Source: JBBRDU01 sp038230335
GTDB lineage: Bacteria > Verrucomicrobiota > Verrucomicrobiia > Chthoniobacterales > UBA10450
Length of the DNA: 64,000 nucleotides
NCBI GenBank assembly: GCA_038230335.1
Contig: JBBRNL010000013.1
Coordinates: 1 to 64,000, forward strand
Reading direction: 5' to 3'
The notes below the pieces were generated by a model. The model saw only the letters and a program-made list of their open reading frames with translations. It searched no databases and had not been told where the DNA came from. The position numbers and the translations under genes were made by a program. Positions 8,373 through 17,212 of this stretch are shown here, one piece after another (the first letter of the stretch is position 1; each line of letters begins with the position of its first letter).

Positions 8373-10715
8373 TCAGAACGTCTTCAGAAATTCCTTTAGA
8401 GCCTGCTTGTCGGCGTCGGGTAACGGCACCGGGAAATAGTGTCCGCGATCTTGAACCCAGTCGGGACTCTTACTCAATTTGAGCAGAGCCGGAGCCGCTT
8501 CCGCCTCGAAAATACGCGTTGCTTCTTCGTCCGTAGGATTCTCCGTTTCGATTCGGCGGCAGGCCTTATGCATTTTCCAGAACGCAACCAGGGTGCCGAG
8601 CGGCGGGGCTTGCGGGTTCAGATTGGAAAGCAGATTCACCGGCATGCCTTTCGGAAACGGCCCGAGCCTTAGATCGCCGAGCTTCCCGGCCATAAAGAGA
8701 TTCACCGGAACCAGGATGAGGGCGATGGCGATAATGAGAACGCCAAACAGTACTATTATAGAGCGGGCAATTTTCCCCCGGCGGCGGCCGGCGGCGATCA
8801 GAACAACCCCTGCCACGAGAACGAGAGCCGGGAGTAGCCACGGCATCTTGGTAATGGGGCGGGCGATCCTCCCGGCCACGCCTTCGACTGCGTTCGGCAG
8901 GTAGACAGAACGGATGATGAGCATGCTCTTTTCCGTCGTGCGAGCGATCGTGTCGAGCCCGGTGCGCTTTTCCGGCCAAAACATCCGGTCAATCGCGTCG
9001 TCGAACGCCCGCATTCGTCCCTCCACCGAGGGATCGCCATTGAACTCGCCGAGGCCGTTATTGTGCAAAAACGGCGCGCCGGCCCAGATGCCGACGAGCG
9101 TTGGGACGCGATAGAAACCGGGGCCCCCGCCGGGCACGCGGTAGCGGTAATTGTGTTTCGCGAAGGGATCGTAAACCTCGATTTCGCCGATGGACGGGGT
9201 CTGCTTGTAATTTTCCGAAGAAAACTGCTCCCAAATTTTTCCGCGGGTGGCGTTATCCTGCAGGGCGCGGGAAGCATTGGTCTGGAGCAGTGTGATTGGG
9301 TAACGCGCATCGGTGGAGAGAAAATTGTTCTCGAGAAAATCGGGCTTCATCACTTCGGCGCGCGCCCAGGAGAGAAATTGTTCGTCGTGCGCCCAATTCG
9401 CAAAATTCTCCGGGCTCCGCTCCACGCTATCGTTAGGCCGCTTGCTTGAATGGCAGGCCATGCAATTCTCGGCGAAAACAAGGCGACCGCGATTGAGGAG
9501 CTGCTCATCCTTAGTGAGGTAGTTCTGACCGCCGGGGGCGTCTCGCAATGGCATTGGCCTGCCCGCCTTGACCAGGTAACTCGTCAAATTGGGCGTGCGT
9601 TGTTCGGTCGCCTGCCAGTAAACGGAGTTTTTGCGCGCGTTCGCGATGGAGAACGGCTTCTGGGTTCGCACCCCGAAGATCGGGTTGTGGCAGCGCAGCC
9701 ATTCCTCCCCAAACATGCCGACGTTCACGAAAACGCGATCGAGCGCGCCGGCCATGCCGATGGAGTCGGCGCCATCGACCAGAACGTGGGGCACGCGGCG
9801 CAATTCGCCTCCCGGGGGCATGCTGGCGGCCGCTTCACCCATGTGCTCTTCCGTCGCAACTCCGAGGCGCGCGGCCACATTGTAAATGGAGTTGATGATG
9901 TTGGGATTGTTGTTGTTGTCGGTGGCGATGATGGAGGTTTCGATCGCGCCCGGTTTGGCCGACTCGAGCGTGTGATAAATGAGATCGCTCGGCGTAAGGT
10001 CTCCGCCAAAAATGCCACGCGTGCGCATATACTGGTTCCCAATGGTGGCGGAGAGGTTATTCCATTGCGGCTCCGCCGTGTCGTTAGGGGGATAAAGCGG
10101 ATGGAATGAGACGTGACAAAGCGCGCAGGTCATCCCAACCCGATAAGGCCGGATGAGCGTCGGATCCTGCGAGTAGGAAAGGTCCGAGTAGTAGCGTTTT
10201 CCGTCCCATCTCTTCCGCGCCTTATCATCGAAGTTCGGATTCGGGAAGAGACGGAAACCAACGATGCCGGTGGACTTGCCATCCACCACCGGATTGGTGC
10301 CGTCCGGTTGCGACGAGATTGGTTGGTCGATGTAGAGGCCGAACTGATCCGGTTGCGTGGCCTGCCGGTAGCCGGGTTCGTTAATCAATCCCATCTGTTT
10401 GAATCGTTCCGGTCGTCGCCGCGAATCGATCACTTTCACGAAGTCGATCATGCCGTAGGCATATCGGGTCATGTAGTCCCAAAAAGCTTCGTTACCGGCC
10501 GTCCATAGTATCCAGGTATTGCGGCCGGCAATTTCGTCCGGGGTCAGGGCGACGCCCCCATCCATCGGTTGAAATGGGTCCGCGCGCGTCTCCGGAAAAT
10601 CAGCGACGGACTTACCGGCAGCGGTCGCTTCATCGACCGCATCGTTCGGTGTGCATCCGGCGAGAAGAAGCGGCGCGGCGGCGGCGAATATCAGATTTAG
10701 GAAGGAGTGTTTCAT
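8373..10715 (-). CDS. Di-haem c-type cytochrome lipoprotein with C-terminal membrane segments
   Basis: The 780-residue protein begins with a lipoprotein signal (LLLAGC, Cys21). It contains two CxxCH haem-c sites, CALCH (residues 197-201) and CMACH (418-422), the second within a cytochrome-c-like domain (GRLVFAENCMACHSS). Near residues 630-690 two hydrophobic segments around MPWLLPALVLVAG and SIIVLFGVLIIAIALI suggest membrane anchoring of the C-terminal part. It resembles large uncharacterised di-haem cytochromes or peroxidase-like oxidases of soil bacteria; I cannot assign a substrate. It lies 14 bases downstream of the cNMP-NDH2-like flavoprotein and is probably co-transcribed. A quinol- or NADH-linked electron path between the two is plausible but inferred. 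Confidence 0.75.
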   Translation of the reverse strand: MKHSFLNLIFAAAAPLLLAGCTPNDAVDEATAAGKSVADFPETRADPFQPMDGGVALTPDEIAGRNTWILWTAGNEAFWDYMTRYAYGMIDFVKVIDSRRRPERFKQMGLINEPGYRQATQPDQFGLYIDQPISSQPDGTNPVVDGKSTGIVGFRLFPNPNFDDKARKRWDGKRYYSDLSYSQDPTLIRPYRVGMTCALCHVSFHPLYPPNDTAEPQWNNLSATIGNQYMRTRGIFGGDLTPSDLIYHTLESAKPGAIETSIIATDNNNNPNIINSIYNVAARLGVATEEHMGEAAASMPPGGELRRVPHVLVDGADSIGMAGALDRVFVNVGMFGEEWLRCHNPIFGVRTQKPFSIANARKNSVYWQATEQRTPNLTSYLVKAGRPMPLRDAPGGQNYLTKDEQLLNRGRLVFAENCMACHSSKRPNDSVERSPENFANWAHDEQFLSWARAEVMKPDFLENNFLSTDARYPITLLQTNASRALQDNATRGKIWEQFSSENYKQTPSIGEIEVYDPFAKHNYRYRVPGGGPGFYRVPTLVGIWAGAPFLHNNGLGEFNGDPSVEGRMRAFDDAIDRMFWPEKRTGLDTIARTTEKSMLIIRSVYLPNAVEGVAGRIARPITKMPWLLPALVLVAGVVLIAAGRRRGKIARSIIVLFGVLIIAIALILVPVNLFMAGKLGDLRLGPFPKGMPVNLLSNLNPQAPPLGTLVAFWKMHKACRRIETENPTDEEATRIFEAEAAPALLKLSKSPDWVQDRGHYFPVPLPDADKQALKEFLKTF

Positions 10716-10729
10716 GATTCGTTTTGTTG

Positions 10730-12376
10730 TTAGTTGCCACCGGGCCTGGCGGAGAGACTTTGCGCGATCGCGGCGCTCGATTCGCTCAAGGCGAGAGCGG
10801 CTTCCCGGCGGACATGCAGGAGATCCACGCGCGTCTTGGCCCGAACTGTGGCCGTGCGTCGCATGCGGCGGAAAACCGCGACTTCACCAAAATGATCACC
10901 GGCCCGCAATGTCGCGACCAGTTTCGGCGGCCCGCCCTCGGTCGATTGTTTAAAGACCTCGACTTCGCCGCTGCGGATAATGAAGAGACTTTGGCCAACC
11001 TCGCCTTCGCGGACAATATCCTGTCCCGGCTCATACATGACAGGCATGACCCCGACCGGTTTGTGGGTGTTCATGTTCATGATGTCCGGACCGAAAAGCG
11101 GTGCGACCAGCCAATCGAGGATTAAGCGAAACTTCTTCTCCCAGGCCGGAAGATACATAAGAACAACGCACCCCCAGGCGATGTAACCGAGACGTCCTCG
11201 CATCGGCATCCCTCGCAGATGAGCGACAGCGCGTTTTTTCCCAAGGGTGCAGGCATCGCCCAAACCGGTGAAGCGGAAGGGCCGAAGCGTTCGGCCGGCG
11301 ATCGTTGCTTTGAGGTTGACCGCGATGCGAGCGCCCGTGGCCAGGGCCCAGATGGCGAGCGGTGGGGTGAGCGTCCCGTCGCCGCGCGGCACCGCTGCGC
11401 AGTCTCCTCCCGCCCAAATGTGGTCCTGGCCTTTGACCCGGCAGTATTCGTCCATGACCAGCCGTCCGTTAGGCGTGCGCTCGAACGGCAGCGTGTCGAG
11501 CAAGGGTGAAGAAGTGGTGCCGGTGCAACTAATAATCGTGCGGGTCGGAATTCGCTCGCCCGTCGTTAGGATGGCTTCCTCGGGCGTGGCGGAGGCGAGA
11601 CGGCAATCGGTCGCCAAACGCATGTTCGGATTTTTTTGCAGAAACTCGGTCGCATATCTTTGCAGACCGGGAAAATTTTGTCCGAGCTCGGGCAGGATGA
11701 GCGGACCGGAATGGACAATGGTGATGCGAATCTTGTCGGCCGGGATGTTGGGGAAACGCTTTCGGGCGATCGCGGGAAGGAAATCCGCGAGCGCGCTGGC
11801 GACTTCGACCCCAGCGTAATTACCGCCGGCCACCACGAAATTAACAAGCCGTTCTTGCTCGATCGGGTCCTGCTCGATGTCGGCCAACTCCAGCATCGTA
11901 ATGAGGTGCTGACGCGTCTGGAGAATGTCGGCAAAAGCTTTCAGACGAAGGGTGTGCTCGGCCATGCCGGGAAAGAGGTTCAGGTTCTGGATCGAGCCGA
12001 TATCCAGCACGAGATGATCGTAGTTAATTCGGAATTCCTTTCCGTCGAGCCCGCGACTGTATATTACCTCCTTCCGCTCCAGATCGATCTTCTCAATTTC
12101 TCCGTTTCGAAATCGGGCCCGGCTATAAATTTTGCGTAACGGATTGAGGATGTTCCCGGGTTGGATTTTTCCGGCCAAGACTTCCGGGACGAGGCCGTGA
12201 AAGCAGTTGAAATTGTTCCGGTCGATAACCGTCAGGCGGAGCTTCTGCTGGCGAAGCAGGCGGGCGAGTTTTTTATAGAGGTAGATGACAACGAAGCCGC
12301 CGCCCAAGGCGAGGACGTGAGGCGCCTGATCGGGGCTGGATTCTGATTCAGTCATGCCTGGCTGCGAAGCCGTCAT
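10730..12376 (-). CDS. NDH-2-like FAD oxidoreductase fused to cyclic-nucleotide-binding domain
   Basis: The first 420 residues have the two-dinucleotide-domain fold of type II NADH dehydrogenases: an N-terminal FAD motif (LGGGF), VVAGGNYAGVE for NAD(P)H binding, and DHIWAGGDCAAVP for the C-terminal FAD contact. A hydrophobic or amphipathic stretch follows (GYIAWGCVVLMYLPAW). The last 120 residues are a cNMP-binding domain with the phosphate cassette GDHFGEVAVF...RRTATV. The first dinucleotide motif is unusual: GGGFVV has lost the third glycine of GxGxxG. I start at the ATG at 12376. A longer in-frame N-terminus reaching 12553 would be an Arg-rich stretch read antisense to an oxidase remnant. 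The cytochrome gene is 14 bases downstream. The role is inferred to be cNMP-gated electron transfer. Confidence 0.8.
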   Translation of the reverse strand: MTASQPGMTESESSPDQAPHVLALGGGFVVIYLYKKLARLLRQQKLRLTVIDRNNFNCFHGLVPEVLAGKIQPGNILNPLRKIYSRARFRNGEIEKIDLERKEVIYSRGLDGKEFRINYDHLVLDIGSIQNLNLFPGMAEHTLRLKAFADILQTRQHLITMLELADIEQDPIEQERLVNFVVAGGNYAGVEVASALADFLPAIARKRFPNIPADKIRITIVHSGPLILPELGQNFPGLQRYATEFLQKNPNMRLATDCRLASATPEEAILTTGERIPTRTIISCTGTTSSPLLDTLPFERTPNGRLVMDEYCRVKGQDHIWAGGDCAAVPRGDGTLTPPLAIWALATGARIAVNLKATIAGRTLRPFRFTGLGDACTLGKKRAVAHLRGMPMRGRLGYIAWGCVVLMYLPAWEKKFRLILDWLVAPLFGPDIMNMNTHKPVGVMPVMYEPGQDIVREGEVGQSLFIIRSGEVEVFKQSTEGGPPKLVATLRAGDHFGEVAVFRRMRRTATVRAKTRVDLLHVRREAALALSESSAAIAQSLSARPGGN

Positions 12377-12403
12377 CTGCAGCTTCTCTCGGCGACGCCC
12401 TGA

Positions 12404-12547
12404 GTGTCCAAACAATTGCCGGATATTTTGCAAACGTTTCGCACGTTGCAGCATCAATACGATCCCGAAAACCGGTTCGTTAATGGCTATCTGGGTAAAA
12501 TCCTCGGCCTTTCGACGGCGACGCCGACGGCGAGGGCATCGGAGTAG
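12404..12547 (+). pseudogene. C-terminal remnant of an FAD-linked oxidase
   Basis: An open stretch of 47 codons ending in TAG reads VSKQLPDILQTFRTLQ followed by HQYDPENRFVNGYLGKILGL. This matches, residue for residue in most places, the C-terminus of the intact FAD-linked oxidase that ends at 15137 (LETFRNLQRRYDPENRF, VNDFFADLLGL). An in-frame TGA lies immediately upstream at 12401, and no start or FAD domain remains. It is the 3' stub of a deleted paralogue, squeezed between the NDH-2-like gene and the DUF4105 gene, which both run on the opposite strand. Confidence 0.8.
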
Positions 12548-12568
12548 GCGCAAATCGCGCCCGCCGGT

Positions 12569-13579
12569 TTACAACACCGCGGTTCGAATTCGTTCCGAAA
12601 AATCAGGCGCGTCATCGGCGTTTCTGGCGCGCTCTTTGATCTGGGCGCGGGCTCTGGTTTCGGCGAAGTCGAAGGAGGAGATGATGATTCCGCGCTGGTG
12701 GAGGAGTTCGTCCAGATAGCCATTGATCAACATGCGCCAATTCCAAACGGTGGGGAAACCGCTGTTTTGGGCGTTTAGCCGGATATTGGTGGTGCAGTTG
12801 TTCATGGTGGCGTGATACCAGCGCGGTCGATCGCGCAGATCATTAGCGGACCGGAGGTAATTGAGAAAAAGGTCGCGATATCTCTCCGGGCTGGCCTTGG
12901 CCAACTGATAAAGATAGACATCCTGGTCGCGGTAGTTAGTGCGCAGGCGGACGAGATCGCGTTCGTCGCCGATGACGTAATAAAGTTCGTACTGGCGCAA
13001 GAAACCGCGGACGGCAGAGTAGGGCTCGTGACGCTCGCGGCGGGTCTCGATCGAAGTGCAGACGCGGCCTTCGTCGCCGAAATCGAAACTTAGAAGTGTG
13101 TGGGCAATATGGCGGGAGCCCCAGTAGTTCATGAATAAATCGAGCCCGCACAGTTTGGAGAGATGGAAGGTTTTTGTTTCCCAACGGGCGGTGAAATCAG
13201 CCTCCGTTCGGTATTCACAATTGCGGAAGTTGTGGATGGTGACCTCGTCGCCATTGATTTTCGCCCACGGTGCCTCGGCATATTCGGGGGCCCAATCGCG
13301 CTCGTTCGAGGGGCGCAAGGTCCGCCACCAAACGATCGCGACGGCGAAGAGGGCAAGGCCGAGAGCGGGTTTCCACCAGTGCAAGAAGGGCGATGGATCG
13401 GTTGCACCGGCGACGCTCGCGAGCGAGTCGAGCCATGCTTTTGGGAGCCGCAGTTCCTGATGCGCGCCCGCGCGAAGCGCTGGCGCTTCCGCGCAGGCAT
13501 AGCCTCCTTTGCATTCAGACACGCAAAGAAGTCCGAGAGACACGACGACGAGCACGGCGCGGGGCTGGAACAACTCCAT
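12569..13579 (-). CDS. DUF4105 family membrane-anchored protein
   Basis: The N-terminus carries a hydrophobic signal and a second TM (LALFAVAIVWW, about residues 74-85). The rest is the DUF4105 domain with its hallmark strings NFRNCEYRTEADFT, KTFHLSKLCGLDLF, NYWGSRHIAHTLLSFDF, FLRQYELYYVIGDERD and NNCTTNIR. The domain is expected outside the cytoplasmic membrane. It contains a conserved Cys/Asn/His-rich core related to papain-like peptidase folds, with NNCTTNIR as the likely Cys motif, but its reaction is not established. Length (336) is normal for the family. It is divergent from the FAD-linked oxidase, with 154 bases between start codons. Downstream are the oxidase remnant and the cNMP flavoprotein on the same strand. 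Confidence 0.85.
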   Translation of the reverse strand: MELFQPRAVLVVVSLGLLCVSECKGGYACAEAPALRAGAHQELRLPKAWLDSLASVAGATDPSPFLHWWKPALGLALFAVAIVWWRTLRPSNERDWAPEYAEAPWAKINGDEVTIHNFRNCEYRTEADFTARWETKTFHLSKLCGLDLFMNYWGSRHIAHTLLSFDFGDEGRVCTSIETRRERHEPYSAVRGFLRQYELYYVIGDERDLVRLRTNYRDQDVYLYQLAKASPERYRDLFLNYLRSANDLRDRPRWYHATMNNCTTNIRLNAQNSGFPTVWNWRMLINGYLDELLHQRGIIISSFDFAETRARAQIKERARNADDAPDFSERIRTAVL

Positions 13580-13733
13580 AGGGCGATTGATTGAGACGAT
13601 TGTCGACCCTGATGGCTAGAAAAGTAAAGCGTCCGCCCGACTTGCGATTGTCTCAATAGCCGGACAATTGAAGTGTCCGTGTTCCAAAATGGCTTGCCGT
13701 AGCGGGAGTATTCTGTTTGCACTGGAGTCACGT

Positions 13734-15137
13734 ATGGAGGTGCAGACAGGAGTTGAAGCACATAACTGGTTTGGCGACATTCGTTTTCATCCCGCGGTGG
13801 TGGTGCGGCCGACGAGTGAGGCCGAGTTGGTTTCAATCGTAAAGGACACGACTAATTATCCTTCTCCGGCGCGTGCCGCCGGATCGAACCATTCGACGAC
13901 GCGCTGCGTGGTCTCAGAGCCGGGGACGAAGGTGGACATGAGGGGCATGAACCGCATCGTGCAGATTGCGAGCGACCGGGTGGTCGTGCAGGCGGGCGCA
14001 CTCTATATAGACGTCGCGAAGGAGCTGCAAAAACACAATCTTCAGTTCTACGTCAATTGCGAGATTGGCAACCTCTCGATGGGAGCGGCGTCTTGCACGC
14101 ACACCAAGGACTCGTCGTTCAAGGACGAATACGGCATCGTCTCTTCTTACGCGATCGGCTTTAAAGCCGTGCTGCCCGGTGGCGACATTCTGGTTGTAAC
14201 CGAGGAGCAACCAGAGCTGCTGCAGGCGATGCGCACCAGTTTTGGACTGCTCGGATTGGTTTACGAGGTCACTTTTCGTGTCAAAGCGATTCAGCCGATG
14301 GCATTCCATCACGAGACCTTCACTTTCGATGAATTCGAGCGGCAGCTGCCGGCTTTGCAGAACCGGGGCGAATCAATGATGTATTTTATGTCGCCGTTTC
14401 AGGATCGAATCACGGTCGAGTTCCGCAAATACGCGGACCATGGAGAGCCGGCCACAAGCATGGCCTGGAGACTGCGTAACTTCGCCTGGGCCACAGTGGT
14501 ACCGTGGTTGACGGCGGCCCTGCGCAAATTTGTGCCGCACTCCGGAACGCGCTTCGCGCTGGTGGGCGTGATTGGCTCCATCAGTCGCGCCATGTTCAGC
14601 GTGATTCGCGGCGAGAACAGTTATCCGGCCGATCAAATGATCCGTTATCCGGAAACGGCCACGTCGGCTGCCTACACTTTTAGTATTTGGGCTTTTCCGG
14701 AAGAAAATTTTCCGCAGACGCTGCGAGCTTACAACGCCTTTAATCGCGAGTACTATCGCAGTCATGGGTATCGTTGCGACCTGTTCGACGTGGGCTACCG
14801 CCTGAGTCAGGATCGGAGTTCGCTCTTTTCCTATACCTGGGACGGTCCGGCCATGACTTTGGATCCGGTTTCCACCGGGGGTCCTGGTTGGCCGGAGTTC
14901 CTCGACGCCTACAACCAATTTTGCAGCGAAAACGGCGGCTCTCCGCTTTTCAATCAAACCGGTGGCGTAACCAAGGCGCAGGTCCAAAAAGCATTCGGCG
15001 ATCGGCTTGAAACGTTCAGAAATTTACAACGACGCTATGATCCGGAAAATCGTTTTGTGAATGATTTTTTCGCCGACCTGCTTGGCCTTTCCACCGTCCG
15101 AGGCGATTCGTCGGCGGGATCGGTCGCCGGGGCGTAA
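13734..15137 (+). CDS. FAD-linked oxidase (GlcD/aldonolactone oxidase-like)
   Basis: This 467-residue flavoprotein has a PCMH-type FAD-binding domain in the first 200 residues. VRPTSEAELVSIVKD, ARAAGSNHSTTRCV and GNLSMGAASCTHTKDSSF are the FAD-contact segments. An aldonolactone-oxidase-like C-terminal domain follows, ending with LQRRYDPENRFVNDFF. It resembles D-arabinono- or L-gulono-1,4-lactone oxidases, but the substrate is not determinable. I chose the ATG at 13734 because GGAG lies six bases upstream. A TTG at 13668 would add 22 non-conserved residues. The gene is monocistronic and converges with the cNMP-patatin gene 14 bases beyond its stop. A decayed copy of its C-terminus sits at 12404-12547. 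Confidence 0.85.
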   Translation: MEVQTGVEAHNWFGDIRFHPAVVVRPTSEAELVSIVKDTTNYPSPARAAGSNHSTTRCVVSEPGTKVDMRGMNRIVQIASDRVVVQAGALYIDVAKELQKHNLQFYVNCEIGNLSMGAASCTHTKDSSFKDEYGIVSSYAIGFKAVLPGGDILVVTEEQPELLQAMRTSFGLLGLVYEVTFRVKAIQPMAFHHETFTFDEFERQLPALQNRGESMMYFMSPFQDRITVEFRKYADHGEPATSMAWRLRNFAWATVVPWLTAALRKFVPHSGTRFALVGVIGSISRAMFSVIRGENSYPADQMIRYPETATSAAYTFSIWAFPEENFPQTLRAYNAFNREYYRSHGYRCDLFDVGYRLSQDRSSLFSYTWDGPAMTLDPVSTGGPGWPEFLDAYNQFCSENGGSPLFNQTGGVTKAQVQKAFGDRLETFRNLQRRYDPENRFVNDFFADLLGLSTVRGDSSAGSVAGA

Positions 15138-15151
15138 CGGCGAAGCGGACG

Positions 15152-17149
15152 CTAAAACGGGGAGGGATTGTTCGCGATGACTTCCTGGGCATGGCGATAG
15201 CCGACCTCGACCAGGGCGTCGTAAGATTTCCAGTCCAACATTCCGAAGCGGCTGACATCGGGGCGGAAGAGAAGATCGACGTCAGCCACCACCTGACTCA
15301 TTTTCTGTTGGCTATTGAGCATGGTGGTCGTCATGAGAGTGGTGAGCATGGAGGGCAGCTGATAGCGGCGGCGGGCCGGCGCTCTGAGGCGATCCAGGAG
15401 CAGATGCCAGGTTGAAGGCACTTGATCGAATCCGAGTTGGGGCGGCTCCTTTTCCTCCGGCCGTAGATCCACCGCCATGATGTTGGAGACGCCGGTCCGT
15501 GCCATGACATCAACCGGCATATTGTTCATGACTCCTCCATCCACGAGAAGGTCGTTACCGCTCACGATGGGAGGGAACACTCCGGGAATGGCCATGCTGG
15601 CCAGGATCGCTTGTTTGATGTTGCCGCGGGTGTGCACCATCTCGCAAGCCCGGGTGTAGTTACAGCTCACGCAGAAGAAGGGCCGCCACATCTCTTCTAT
15701 CCGTCGGTCTCCAAAACCTCCGGTGAGAATTTGAGTCATCTTCCGGCCAGCCAGTAACGAAACGAGCGGCGGAAAATTGAAGTCGCTTGTCGGATTGGCG
15801 AAGAAGACTTGCCGGTTTGCTTCCAGAGTCCGTTCCCAACCCCAGTCATCAGCCATGCAAGCGGCCAGGACCGAGCCGATGCTGGTACCGCCGATGGAAT
15901 CGATTGGCATTCGCGCTTCCTCCAGGGCGCGGAAGACGCCGATGTGGGCAAGCCCGCGCGCGCCGCCTCCAGCCAGGACCAGGCCAACGGCGGTGCCTTT
16001 CATGAAGCGCGCCAGCCGCGCTACATCTTCCTCCCGCCCGCTGCGCACGTGATAATGTCTGCTAACCGAAGGTCTTTGCGCCAGAAATTCAGTCGTGTTG
16101 CGGGCTCCCGCCTGCCCGCCCGGGTGCAAAAGAATAAGCGTTTGCCGGGCGCGGGATAACGAGTCGACGCCGCCCAAGCATTCGAGCTCTGTTGCTGAAA
16201 GTTTTGGGGCTGAGTCGGCGGCTGCCAATAACCAAATTTCATCAGCCTGGCGCAGGCATCGACGTGTCCAGGCCGAAGGTCCGGGGTCGGTTTCATAGAG
16301 GACGAGGCTGTAGCGACTTTCCAGTTCGTCCAGATAGTTGAGGAGCCAATAATGATCGTTGGAACCTGTTTCGGTCACCTGCGCAGCGCCGCGACGACCG
16401 GCGGCTGCGTCGATCAAGCTGCTGGTGATATGCAGCACGGCCTGGTCCGGGCCTTCCATCTGAGGCAGCAAAGACCGCAGGACGGTGCCCGGCCGAAGAT
16501 CCGAGCTGACACTAAGAACCGCGACGTTGGTCACGTTGCGGTCGGTTTTTTGCGAAGTGTTCCGTCGATGCAGGCGTTCAATCACCACGCGGTTGAGACT
16601 GAGAGCCAGGGAAGGCAATGCCTTGAGAATTTTTTCGAACGCGGCGATCTCGATACGCGCGAGGATGCTATCGCGCGCCGCGATCACGGTCGCGCTGCGT
16701 GCGCGTCCAGTGAACACACCCATTTCGCCTACGGTTTCGCCGCGTCCGATATCACCGACTAGCTGTTGCGGGCCGGCGGCAGTGGCGACGCTGGCCTGCA
16801 GGCGTCCGCTGATCAGGACGTAAAGCGCATCGCTGGAATCCCCTTCTTTGAAAAGGATCTTGCCGCCGGCTAATTCGACCCATTCCCAAGTCAGGTGCGG
16901 TCGAATGGTTTCAAACGCGTTTTCGTCCATATCGCCGAGCAAGCCGGGCAACGCGGACCGGAGAGCATCGAGCTGAGGAGGGCTGAGCGGATGGACCAAG
17001 GGATTTAAGGCAGAAGCGGCGGGCAGGTCTCGCTTGGCGTGCCGCCAAGAACGTTGTCGAGTACCGTAAATACGGGCACTGATGTCAATCGAAATGAGGG
17101 AATGAGTCCAGGCTCGAAATAATTCTAGGGCTTTACCGACAGCAGGCAA
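15152..17149 (-). CDS. cNMP-binding patatin-like phospholipase (NTE family)
   Basis: The architecture is that of bacterial neuropathy-target-esterase relatives. A cyclic-nucleotide-binding domain occupies about residues 65-190, with cassette GETVGEMGVF...RARSATV. A Rossmann-like middle domain covers roughly 205-380. A patatin domain contains the oxyanion loop GGGARG (394-399), nucleophile Ser423 in GTSIG and catalytic Asp537 in DGG. It should hydrolyse phospholipids or lysophospholipids, perhaps gated by cAMP or cGMP. No TM is obvious. The start at 17149 is a TTG without a good Shine-Dalgarno, so the true N-terminus may lie further in, before the cNMP domain. It is divergent from the metallo-hydrolase/cyclase pair, with 63 bases between starts. 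Confidence 0.85.
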   Translation of the reverse strand: MPAVGKALELFRAWTHSLISIDISARIYGTRQRSWRHAKRDLPAASALNPLVHPLSPPQLDALRSALPGLLGDMDENAFETIRPHLTWEWVELAGGKILFKEGDSSDALYVLISGRLQASVATAAGPQQLVGDIGRGETVGEMGVFTGRARSATVIAARDSILARIEIAAFEKILKALPSLALSLNRVVIERLHRRNTSQKTDRNVTNVAVLSVSSDLRPGTVLRSLLPQMEGPDQAVLHITSSLIDAAAGRRGAAQVTETGSNDHYWLLNYLDELESRYSLVLYETDPGPSAWTRRCLRQADEIWLLAAADSAPKLSATELECLGGVDSLSRARQTLILLHPGGQAGARNTTEFLAQRPSVSRHYHVRSGREEDVARLARFMKGTAVGLVLAGGGARGLAHIGVFRALEEARMPIDSIGGTSIGSVLAACMADDWGWERTLEANRQVFFANPTSDFNFPPLVSLLAGRKMTQILTGGFGDRRIEEMWRPFFCVSCNYTRACEMVHTRGNIKQAILASMAIPGVFPPIVSGNDLLVDGGVMNNMPVDVMARTGVSNIMAVDLRPEEKEPPQLGFDQVPSTWHLLLDRLRAPARRRYQLPSMLTTLMTTTMLNSQQKMSQVVADVDLLFRPDVSRFGMLDWKSYDALVEVGYRHAQEVIANNPSPF

Positions 17150-17212
17150 AAAGGTAGCAATGAAAGCTTCCGATTTGGGCGAGGACTATTCCACGACTGA
17201 ATCTCTGATATT

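Noticed and set aside
12377..12553. N-terminal extension of the cNMP flavoprotein (Arg-rich leader)
   Set aside because: This stretch is antisense to the FAD-oxidase remnant and has no counterpart in NDH-2-like enzymes; the ATG at 12376 is preferred.
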